A DNA stretch of 64,000 bases from Temnothorax longispinosus (Eukaryota; Arthropoda; Insecta; Hymenoptera; Formicidae): the NCBI RefSeq assembly GCF_030848805.1, contig NC_092367.1, positions 18,719,692-18,783,691 on the forward strand, written 5' to 3'. Shown here in pieces: positions 53,701 to 64,000 of this stretch. The position numbers and the translations under genes were made by a program. The notes under the pieces are model-generated. The model saw nothing but the letters and a program-made list of their open reading frames with translations. It searched no databases and was not told where the DNA came from. Each line of letters opens with the position of its first letter. The stretch's first letter is position 1.

Positions 53701-56024
53701 ATAGTTAAACAGAATGCGCACGCCTCCACAGACTCGTAACTCCCTGCATCGTCCATGAGAGATGCTAAAGGTAGTGCCAACCCTCGACATTAATCTCTCG
53801 AGCGGCGTTCGTAATGTTTACGTTTAGTAAAAGTTACTTAGGTTATTGAGTTGGCTGTTTCGCCCGCTAGTTTGTTAGCGGTCCGTAGAAATATTCGAGG
53901 CTGCGCGGTAGAGCTCTATAGCAGCGAAATATTCAGAATTGGGGTTTTCACGGTATTTTTATTCTATTTTTATTTTTGTAAATCGCGTATGTGAAACTGT
54001 GTTAAACATCACGCCACATGCAAGTTGCATCGTACCTTGTAGCACGAATCGTCACGATGTTTAGCATCTGGAATCTCCCCAGACATCGGGTGTGAACTTC
54101 CAACTTGCCTGGAGCTAGGTGGAACGCATATATACATAATATTGGTTGAGATAGCGCTTAAACACGAACTAGGTCTCTTGCCAATCCTGAGATATGAAAC
54201 ACGTGTAATCCTACATGCTTCGTAAGTTCGTACGAGCGTTTCGAACAATCGCGACGAATTTGTGGCGGAGAAAGGAACGTAACAACGTTCGTAATAAAGG
54301 CAATAATGGCGCAAATTATTATCGCGATTAAGAGTAAACTGTTCGTATTCTTCATTAACTTGCGCGAAATTGGAAATCTACTTTCTGCCGATGACTAATT
54401 TTACAACCGTTGCACTAGCTAATCTTGGATATATGGAACGTTTGCGTGTCATGAGCCGACCGATCCATTTATTTATCTCTTCCATCATCATTTGAATTCC
54501 CTCTACTTAAGCTACGAAGAAACCTACATTCCCATCGTTCCCTGAAAATCTCCGTAAAATTGGCTTGAAGTGAATTTCGCGTGATATCATATGCTAGTAG
54601 TCTTATTCGAAGAGCAATCTGGCTTCCAAGGTAAAACGATTTTATGGTACGCGCATACCAGTGAGTTTTAATCTGAGATTAGAAGAATTTAAAAAAAATA
54701 AAAATAAAATGTGTGAAAGATAGATAAAGAGAGATTAGTTGCAAAAATAAAAAACCGTCAGCTTGCTATTTTTAGGAATGTAATTTTTATGATTACATAT
54801 TTGTTGAAACGAGAAGTACATGTTTTATACAGATACGTGTTTTAAATTCGTCAAATATCAAAAAGATATATATATATTCTTATATAATTTGATAATTAAT
54901 TTTCTGATTAAATTTTATTTTGCGAGAGAAATAGAATTAATAGCGTTTATAAAATTCTCAATGAAAAAAGATATTATTGGCTTCCAAGCTTGTACGATAA
55001 ACGAAAATAACAATTTGAGATATAAAATAATCTTGTTCGCGTTTATCTTACAAAATGCGCATTACGCGGTGCAGCAGTTTCGGATGCGCCGCAGCATTCT
55101 CCAGGAGATGTCGTAAACGTTGATTTAAGATTTTCCTCTCGTGAACGTACGGGGTGCGCAATTTTTGCACTGAACGCGATGAATACCCACAATACATCTC
55201 GCGGCGCATGCACACGCGGCGGAAGAGTAGAGTAAGTAAGGACATATCTCAACGACGAATCGCGAAACCGCAACCGAGATGGGAACTTCGCGAGTGGGTC
55301 GTGACTGTCGTGAGTGCTTTCGGCACTCTCGAGCACCGCCGTTGCGGTTCTAGCCAAGGAAAAACCGAGGAGGAGAAAAAGAGTGCACGCAGGAATCTCG
55401 AAACAAGATCTCTCGTCGCTTTTGTATTAAATTAACCTTGGTGGAACGTGGGTGGCACCCACCGGAGACGCGGGGGGAGGAAAGAAAGAAGGAAAGAGCT
55501 TTCGGGCTTCCTGAACGTGATCGCAACCCCGTCTAAGAAGGAAGTGTTTCTCGCCGCGGGATGGAACGACGCTTCCGTCGCCGTCACGACGCTCTCTCCT
55601 TTTCGCTTGTCAGCGACTCCGACAGAATAAAATGCCGGAGAGAACTTTCACGACTGGATGCTTTCAGAGTGCGAGAGACGTGACGACGAAGCACGCGGAG
55701 AAACGATCAGATTCGCGCCTCGGGAAGCGCGAAAATCGACACCTCCGCGGCGATGAGAGAAAATTCCGTGACAGCGGCGCGTTCCCGCTTGCTCGCATCA
55801 ACATTTTTCGTTTTGGGACATTAATAACGGACGCTAAATCTTTTTTAATTGTACGTCTCAGTTTTTCTATTCGCAAAAATTCTCTGCAATTAATTATAGG
55901 TACAGTTATCTTTGAAGATACATATCTGGAAATTTCTCGTGAAGGATGATAAAGACCATTTATTCAGAGAAACATTTATTCGATATTTGATACATATAGA
56001 TATACATTTATTAAATAAGCATCT

Positions 56025-56090
56025 TAAGCCGGGTTCAAACATGTATCAGATGCGATGCGGTGATCTGATACATGTCTGGCCCCGGGCTTA
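56025..56090. repeat. 66-bp fold-back element (MITE-like or hairpin RNA)
   Basis: The left arm (56025-56051, TAAGCCGGG... ACATGTATCAGAT) pairs with the right arm (56063-56090, ATCTGATACATGT... CCCGGGCTTA), with about 23 of 28 positions matching around an 11-base loop GCGATGCGGTG. The innermost 13 pairs are perfect. TA lies at both outer ends, as a TA target duplication would give. A small fold-back transposon remnant is most likely. A microRNA-like precursor is possible on stem length, but I recognise no known insect microRNA in it. Confidence 0.75.
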
Positions 56091-56108
56091 CATATAATTA
56101 AATACATG

Positions 56109-56124
56109 CACACACACACACACA
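56109..56124. repeat. CA dinucleotide repeat, 8 units
   Basis: A short pure CA repeat directly beyond the fold-back element. Confidence 0.9.
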
Positions 56125-57669
56125 AACTAGAATAAAATTTTAATTATGCCTATAATAAGAACTTACATTTGCAAAAGTAAATAATTAATTTGGCATTACC
56201 TACTTGATATCAAATCTTGTATTCAATTAAGAAGGGTATTTACTAGATTTACTAGAATAAATTGTTATTTTCTTGTATCTCTCCCGATACTGTAATTCAT
56301 GTTACTTGTAATGGATTCGATTGCTATCTACTTGAATTGTAATTAATTGGTCTCGTTGAACCGAGCGCCACTTCTAGTAGTAACGCTCAGATACAGCTCA
56401 GCCATGGGAGGACACAGCGGAAGCAAACAATCGCCAGCAATTTAACAGCCGAGCAGTAGACGATCCAATGACCGTAGACAATAATTATTCCTTCCTTCGA
56501 GCAATTCCGCAAATAAAAACAATTAGCTTACCTTTCTTAAGACTATCGAATTGTAACGTTTGTACGCTAACTTTTATTGTCTTCTTTCATTTCGCACGCA
56601 ATGTTTTACATAATATTAGGCAAACAGGGAAGCAAAAATTATGTACTAAAAGATCACGTATAGAAAAATTTGTTAGCAAGAAAATTTTTTTAAACTTTTG
56701 CCACACATTTGGCGCGAAAAAATAGCTTGCTCGATCAAATGCGCTTTCGTGTATATAATTATAAGAGTATATAAGTATCAGAGGAGAACTCTCATGATCA
56801 CGCATTAATACATATTGCACGCAATGTACAAAGTCTTGGGAATCTTTTCCACAGTAGAGACGAAATTCTTTTCAACTTGGTAGTAGATATTTAATCGCTG
56901 GAATTCGACGAGTACTCGATTGAAGCGGATATGCATCAGCTGTCTTTTCGCGAACAAAAGAAAAAGAAGAGGATATCGGAGGGTAGTTATTTTTCGGACT
57001 GAGAAATTCTTGGTATGCATCGCCGCATAACTGGCCGTGACATTACGAAATTCCGTGGAAAGAAATACCCCTTTTCTTTGTGATTCATACTTGCATTCTC
57101 GACCTTCGTTTTTCGAGCTGCTCCCATTTGTACGTGGCTGAATAATAATATTTTTATATTTAATTCATTTATTAATTTTATTTCACGCGTAGGATATGAT
57201 ACTCATATCAAATTTGTTTCATTTTCTAATTGTTATGTAACCAACTTATATTAATTTCTCGGAGTTATAAGAATTTCAGAAAGTACCTATAATAATTACA
57301 AGCGAAACTTGCGATATTATATATAATACGGATTTTTAATCGAGATGGTTATACAATATTTTCTCTTCTATACTAAAAATGGAAAGGAAATGAAAATACG
57401 ATATGAAATTGAAAATTGAAACTTCATGTTATATCCTCTCGCATCATGAAACTTCGTTGCATTATGTAACAGTCATATACATTCTGCAAACACATTTTAC
57501 GCTAGAGAATCTAGGGAAGCGAAAAATTGGAAATACATTTGAAAATTGATTCCGTATATTATTTTCCCCTTATTAAATCGCATAATCATCTTGTTGAATA
57601 ACAGTATACCACATACAATTGAGATTGGTTACTATCATTGTATAACGGTATTTATGAACATTGTATTAA

Positions 57670-57698
57670 TATCTGTTATTTTTTTATTTCAGGTAAGT
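57670..57698 (+). promoter_or_regulatory. Recursive splice site (ratchet point 3)
   Basis: The junction is 57692|57693. The 20 bases before CAG contain 16 pyrimidines, and the site reads TTTCAG|GTAAGT, which has the ideal donor half. A branch-point-like TATTAAT at 57664-57670 lies about 23 nt upstream of the AG. It is 30358 nt beyond ratchet point 2. A second GTAAGT begins at 57783, 90 nt on. This is the best of the three sites. The main alternative, a normal 90-nt exon, is unlikely to be coding because all three phases meet a stop within about 21 bases. Confidence 0.83.
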
Positions 57699-57782
57699 TC
57701 ATTACGTGACTGATACGAGGCACTTTCGAAATATGCACATTTACGAGGAAAGTCGCGGCAACATAAGTACATGCCAAAAAAT
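57693..57782 (+). other. Putative cryptic recursive-splicing exon 3 (90 nt)
   Basis: The interval between ratchet point 3 and the downstream donor GTAAGT at 57783-57788 is 90 nt long. It has early stops in every phase (TGA, TAA, TGA), so retention in a coding region would truncate the product and probably trigger decay. That fits a cryptic exon used only for splice-site definition, with the regenerated donor normally winning. Confidence 0.55.
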
Positions 57783-57788
57783 GTAAGT

Positions 57789-60700
57789 AGCGTAAATATT
57801 ATTTGCGTTTAACGAAACAATAAATCACTCTCGTGACGTGCGACGAGAAGATATTACCAGCAATCTCATCTATCTTGCGGTCATTTCATGTCAGAATTTT
57901 TTATAACATATTGCGCCCTCTGAGAGGCGTTGGCTATGTTTTTTGCATGCCGTCTATTAATGTACATAAGCAAAACACGTCGGATGCACTATTCTTGATA
58001 AACCCGCACCGTTTATCGCCGCTCTCTGCCGAAAGATTTTAGGTTGCGATTTCAGGGACGCTACTTTCCGATTGCCATATCCATTAATGTACATATATTG
58101 AACAGTGCATAGAGCAGGCAATTCGGAAACTATGTCGGACACGGGCGTGGCTTAGCGCCAACTAAGCGGAAAATATAGTACAGTGGTCGACGAAATATAT
58201 AGCAATGGTAACCCGTAGCTTTATCTTCATGCTGTGGCCCACGATAAAATAGAAAATTGTTCGGACAGTTGTACATTGTGGTTAACGCGATTGAATAGGT
58301 ATTATTTCCTGTTCGAACTGTTATTTACATAATATCTGTGGTGCTTTAACAATTGAGCGTCTATACTGGGAAAACCAACATCCATTACCATAATTTGATA
58401 CTTTATGTCTGAGTATAGCAAAGGCAGCGCAGATCTGCATTGGACGTGTCCACGTTCGCCAATTAAGAATTGTATTCTTGCGTTTGATATACATATAACT
58501 TGCAATTAATAGCGTCAACTTAGCGATTGCATGCTGGGGCGCTCCGAGAGGAGCGAGAATAGAAAGGTATTAAAAAAAGAGAGGTAGAAACAATCTATCG
58601 ACTGGTTTCGAGCTCGAGCCTATACAATTCACACGTATCTATTCGAGGAGGAGTCGGTCGTGAATCAAGCCAGGTCCACGTGGAAAAACATCCGCACAGG
58701 CGCTCGTAAATGTCCGCCTATCGGCGTTGTATCGGCCGCGTATCGTCGCCTCTATATCTGAAATTTATTCCTTGATACCGTGTCTCTCCCGCGGGGTACG
58801 AATGACGAAAGTCACGTAAAATAGGTTGCTACAGTTACGTTCAACCTTCGAGACGAGGCCGACCCTCCGCGACTTACTTTTCTTCCTGTAATCCTAATCC
58901 GTCGTCCTAAAATCGCCTTACTCTGGCTTCAGAATGTCCTTGGTGGCCGCAGATAATCGTTTATTTTAGTTTAGCCGCTGTCTCCGGACATTACGGGACA
59001 CCCAGGTACATGAGCACTTTGTTCCTAAAAGGGTGAGCTACTTGAAAAAGCGAGGCGCAAACACGTTACGTTCGAGACGACGGGAAGGAAAGAATTTGGG
59101 ATGGGATCGAGAGCTTAAAATAATATAGGGATAACGACAAATATTTTTGTTTGTCGTTAGGCTGTAGAAACTGTTCGTAATTAAAAACTCGACTATTTTT
59201 TTATTATGATTACATTTATAACGAATCACAATGGAACAGTATTAATTGGCATTAATTGAATTACTATAGAAAAACTTGGAAGAATTTTAATTGATTTGTT
59301 CCAGAGATAAATTTTTTTCTGATTTTTCTCCGGAGAAAAATGAAGAGAAATGTTTATATTTAAAAAAAAATTTTTTATTATAGTATAAAACATTTTTGTC
59401 CTTTTGTCTCCAAGTCGTGAAACATGATTCGATTGATTCCAGCTCAATAGGATTGATACTCCTGCGAATACAGAATAGACCGTTTTCCTTTAGCACGCGT
59501 AAATCAATTTAAACCGCGCTGACATAATTACATTACGTCGCCGCGCAAGAAGAATTGTATCGTAATGCCCAGTTCGCGCCATCCGTTGCCAGGTGTAGTT
59601 GAATTAATAATTCGAACGAGGACGTAGCGGCCGCGGCGTGCCGGCGTGTTTGCACGATGCAATCGTAAATCTAATATTATTTTTTATTTCTTGGGCTTGC
59701 AACGCGTGCGGAGCTAGAGAAAACGCTTCCGCGCGCGACCGTTTATTTTGCTTAATGCTCGCGTGTAATTAATGGCTCGTGACATTCGCATTTTCGTGTG
59801 CGAAATCGCGACCATCTTTTTAAAACGAGCCCCCCTCCCTCCCTACTTATATAAACGGGTTATAGCTTATATAGACGGGCGCAATCCGCGCCTAATCGAG
59901 ATTTAATTCAGACGGATTATTTACACCCGAATTAACGCGCGCGGCGTGTATTATCTGGGGAAGCGCTCTAATCCCCCGAGAGCGAAAATGCCATTTGCGG
60001 ATCGAACGGAGATCGAATGCCTAGCATCGTTTATTTGAGTGTTAGCTACGCGATAATTTTCCCTTGCTGCTAAACGCACACGACCATGAGAGATATTTTT
60101 ACGTGATAATTATTTGCAAACCACCGGATCGCAAGCAGCGCGAAATTCAGTTTCGTATTTCTCGTCATTATTTTTCCGTCGCAGAACTCTTTCCCGCATA
60201 TTGCCGAAAGTTCTCGCCTCGCGGGAGGAGAACAATAGCACGCTATTATCGTCAGCTTTTATCCGCTATGTTCGTCGTTCTGATAAACACTCCGTGATTT
60301 TTGAGGCAACTTTGCTGGAAATTCTCGCATCGACGGAAGACCGTTTGCGTGTCTGGTAAAGATAGTGAACTTTCGTAATAACTCTGTGCAGCCGTAGATA
60401 TGACGATAACTTACTCGACAACAAAACACTTAACAGTGCGCCTCGTTTAATCGTTTAAGAAGCGTTTAAGAGTCTCAGAACGCTATAATGAAAACCGTTG
60501 AATTGTATACGTATTGTGGAATATTTTCACGCTAATCTGCAGTAAATATAACTCCAGAAGTGGTTAAACTACCTCTTTTTGCAGTATTGAATTTATCACG
60601 CGAGCTTGGACAAAATCCAAATTTTGCGATTTTAATAAGCGCATTAAATAAAAGAAATTTCTATTAAGAAATTGATTGTTGCGCTTGATACTTTTTACAA

Positions 60701-63700
60701 ATTCTCGACATTTACTTGAAGTAATTTATAGGATTGGATTGGATAATTTATGATTTGCTATCTCTCGTAAAAATATGGGCGATAAATCGTAAATTATCCA
60801 ATTGAAGTTTAAACTTTGCTTTATTGGACGCTATCATTATTGAACATTATATTTTATTTTTATACTGGCAGATAGAAATACGTGCAGTAATGTATAAATA
60901 AAGTTTAAATAATTTTGTTCAAACTTTATCGCTTTTATCATCTTTTAATAAGTAAATTTATATTTTATAGGGCACGGTAGTACAGAATTGTAATATATTA
61001 AAATTTGAATTTATAACTAAATTTATTTTTTACTGTCGAGAAAGTATTAGATTATTATAGTATTTGGCCAATATCAAACAAAGATATATTTGAATTGGTG
61101 ATCAATCGAACCATGTTCCCATTACACGCTGGAAAAGCAGTGTGATCGATTCCGGATTTCGATGACTATCACGTATTTCCCGTGGTATATGCAGGGTGTT
61201 CCAGAATTAACTTAAAATAGACAGATTGAAAATAACGCTATTTTCGTTTATAAAATTGGTATTTAGCGTTTTACTAATAATTAATCTAAAGTTGAAAATT
61301 TCAGTGCTAAGAATATTTGAGTTGCGAATTGTTGAAACTAAAAGTATTATTCTCGGGCTCGTGCATCTTTCGCGGATTTTGGCACACCCGATGAACATCT
61401 CGACCGCTTCTCTATCTGCGTACACGTGCCACGATCGTACGTCTGTTAAGCGAGTGGAACTAGAGGAGTAAGGAAAATGAGGTGTAACTGGAGAACCCAG
61501 CCTTCGAGGACTGCGTGGGGTAAGGCTCGGAATAAATCGATGGTGGCATGCAAATTACATTCCTATCTGAGGGCTGCTTACACACGTAAATAGAAGCGAA
61601 ATATATGTCAGACCGCCTACTGCTGCTGATTTATTTCACGGTCACAAATTTGGTTTATCCCGTAATAATGAGCAATGAAACTGAGCCAATTAAACTGACA
61701 ATCGGGTATTATAGGATTTGTAACAAAGCAAACTTGAAAACGAAAATAAACGCTGTTTTTGTTTTTGTTTGTATTCCATTCATACTTGTCTGTGCGTTTG
61801 CTTTTTATTTTATAAAAAAATTATTAGAAAATATAAATTTTTTATAATATAAAATATTAAAATACGTTAAAAAAATACAAGAATTGATGCTGTGATAATG
61901 GAAATATTAAAAATATTAAAAGTTGAGTTAAAAACTGAAAAATTAGTGATTGTATTCTATTATTGTATTCTATTATTACGATTGTTTGGCCTCATCAACT
62001 ATCGCGTACATTATAGTAGTTTATGGTCGTTAATTGCTTTGGGTATTCGTGCCAGCGAGATATGCCAGCGATAGCGATGGTTCTCCGCCGTCCGTGGATA
62101 ACTCTCAAACAGTGAAGAACGGGCCGATATATTTTATTAACGAAATTTCGACCGCAAAATTGCCGGCCGTATCCATGCTGGCTGCACGAACCGATTTCAA
62201 TCTACGATTCAATAGGCCAGCGTGAGACGAAGCACAGGCAGTTATGAATTGGGGCATGAATTCTAAACGAAATTCCCGATGTCGCTATCGATACTTCCGC
62301 CGCAATATCCCTGACAATCCCTATAGTGATGGGATTGACGCACATTCACGCTCGCTATTAACTAAAGTTGAGGCATTTATGGATGACATGATCTAATATC
62401 ATATATTACAAAAGTACTTAAAAGTAATTAAACAAACATTAGGATAATAATATGAAAATAATTAAGTAGTTTTTTACATTAGCGCAATATCTTAAAATTG
62501 AAACAATATATGTATATCTCCTTGTACTTGTGAGAAAAAAGATATTAATGCTGTAGAATATGATTTAACAGTAGAAGGTTGTGTCTCATATTGATAAGAG
62601 ATTATTGATGAAATTATGGTTGTGATTCGAGAAAAAAATTGGTCGAAAATTGCAAGTAAAAATTTTATCGAGTCCATCACTAGTTAGTCTTCTCTTTCAA
62701 TTTGTTCCCCGCAAGCGCTAGAAAGACTGGGTGGAGTTTCATCTGCCGAAATCGATGCAAGAATCCCCGCGAAACGCCCCGACGACCGAATGTATAGGAA
62801 CCGAATGGAGGTCGAGGTCTTGACCTTCGGGAACCAGAAAATTCGCGGTTCTGCCACCAGTGTTTGCACCCTACTTCCCTTTCGCGTTTTTGTCAGATAC
62901 TGGTGATTTGCGGTATTCGTTTACAGCTACTCGGTCACGTTGCACGCTGTATAGTGGTCTTTTTTGGAAGCACCCGCGCGATTAATAATTAATACAGAAT
63001 CCAGCATTATAATTAATCTCGAAAGATTTTTAAAGGGTCTTCATGATTCCCTGTCGAATATTTCATCGAATATTTCAAAATTGTAAATTTATAATTAATG
63101 TACGTTAATTAAAGTTGGAAAATTTGGATTTAGCAAATATGCGAGATTTGCCGAGTGACATATTCAGGTCAAATCAGATGAAATCCGCGTGAGGAAGGGA
63201 ATAATATATAAGAACTCAGAATAGCAGATTTTAGTGTCTTCCCAAATGGAGACCGAAGATGATTACTCATTTCTGATAAATTTTTAGAACAGTCCTCTTT
63301 CTTTCTTTTTTCATCGCTTCACGCGATATTTGAAGTGTCAATTTCAATTTTAATGAGCTACCATATCTATGACAGATAATTTCTGTAAAGAGATAGAGAC
63401 AAATAGAGATGAAAAGAATAGTCACTCTTCTTCTTTGTACTTTTAAAATTAATCAACCAATATTTAAACCGTAAAATGATTTTCTACGATATCTTCAAGA
63501 AAACGAATATCATCATGTTAAAATCATATCAAGCTCATAAGATTGAAAATGTAGCATGAAAAGGTACAACCAAGTAAGTCAAATAAGTTTTGAACAGATG
63601 ACAAGATAGAAATTTCTTTTAAAAGGAGATAAGATAGTCCTTTAGGAAGGAGATAAGCAGAAAGGAAGATAATATCGTTAAGTAAAAAAATGATCACCAT

Positions 63701-64000
63701 TGACCGAATTTTTATATTATCATCTTCGTGCATACTTTCTCGCGGTCGCAAAGCATGATGATGGTTTCTTATCTTTGTTCCTTCCACAAGCTGCTGATAC
63801 CCCGGCAACTTTGCCTCATGCCATCAACTTATTACCATAAGTTGGGTGCTCCGACAATGAAGGCGAACGAGAAAGATGGCGAATCCCTCTAAATTTCATT
63901 GTGTGTGTGGTCTTTACAATTCTGAAAACTTTTCTCTTTTTCTTGAGCGTCGGGATTATCCGACAAAATAACCCGGCAAAATTAAAATGCATGTGAACTG
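57789..64000. other. Non-coding intron stretch after ratchet point 3
   Basis: No gene is recognised. The 59.5-60.1 kb part is GC-richer and mixes CpG-dense blocks with TAATTA-type words (for example near 59765), a pattern seen in insect developmental enhancers, though that is only a suggestion. A 9-bp inverted repeat ATAAAGTTT/AAACTTTAT lies at 60898-60929. The words CAGGGTGTTCC at about 61193-61203 resemble ends of insect transposons, but no second end was found. Confidence 0.45.

Larger units (their letters stand above)
46820..57660. other. Non-coding intron stretch before ratchet point 3
   Basis: No gene is recognised. It holds the AT microsatellite, a 36-bp tandem duplication, a palindrome cluster, the fold-back at 56.0 kb, a CA repeat, and GC-richer patches at 53.2-53.8 and 55.1-55.8 kb where frames overlap on both strands. 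A lone GTAAGT at 55232-55237 has no supporting exon signal. Confidence 0.5.
1..64000 (+). other. Interior of a very long + strand intron (inferred)
   Basis: Three recursive splice sites in the same orientation, with no credible coding exon between them, indicate that the window lies inside one large + strand intron. What is seen is the three TTTCAG|GTRNGT sites and the absence of long or recognisable reading frames. Known biology: ratchet points in insects occur in introns of tens of kilobases, often in developmental and neuronal genes, with Drosophila Ubx as the classic case. Inferred: segments of at least 5279, then 22055, 30358 and at least 6308 nt are removed in turn. The host gene cannot be named. 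An alternative is two or more neighbouring + strand genes, each with its own long intron. Confidence 0.6.

Noticed and set aside
61193..61440. CAGGGTGTTCC word resembling a transposon end
   Set aside because: No matching inverted end, target duplication or transposase remnant was found nearby.

Overview
The window looks like AT-rich, CpG-replete insect nuclear DNA, most likely from an ant or another hymenopteran. It has no bacterial-style gene layout, no long open reading frame (longest about 184 codons, in a stretch open in several frames at once), and no tRNA, rRNA or CRISPR that I could find. The organism call is inference from composition and splice-site style; no diagnostic coding sequence is present.

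The most informative structure is a set of three near-perfect recursive splice sites (ratchet points), all on the + strand. At 5279|5280, 27334|27335 and 57692|57693 a pyrimidine tract ends in TTTCAG and abuts GTACGT, GTATGT or GTAAGT. At each, the 3' splice site that ends one intron segment regenerates a 5' splice site for the next. Each is followed by a second perfect GTAAGT after 32, 71 and 90 nt, as expected if a short cryptic exon helps define the ratchet point. By eye I found no comparable site on the - strand. I therefore read most or all of the window as the inside of one very long + strand intron, removed in steps of at least 5.3 kb, 22.1 kb, 30.4 kb and at least 6.3 kb. The host gene cannot be named because no recognisable exon lies in the window.

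Layout: 1-5.3 kb is intron with purine-rich and G-rich simple sequence, ending at ratchet point 1. A GC-rich island at 6.9-7.45 kb ends in a GTAAGT donor and could be an alternative + strand promoter and 5' untranslated exon. A TTTGCT-rich tandem repeat (period about 147 bp) lies at 12.2-12.5 kb. A second GC-rich island at 22.98-23.44 kb could hold an alternative first coding exon whose start, MGCTC, resembles a lipid-anchor signal. Ratchet point 2 is at 27.3 kb. Three weak coding-like segments on the - strand lie at 28.4, 30.5 and 31 kb. A third GC-rich island is at 36.5-36.8 kb. Long AG and AT microsatellites are at 46.8 and 48.1 kb, a palindrome cluster at 50.75 kb, a 66-bp fold-back element at 56.0 kb, and ratchet point 3 at 57.7 kb. 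The rest is featureless AT-rich intron.
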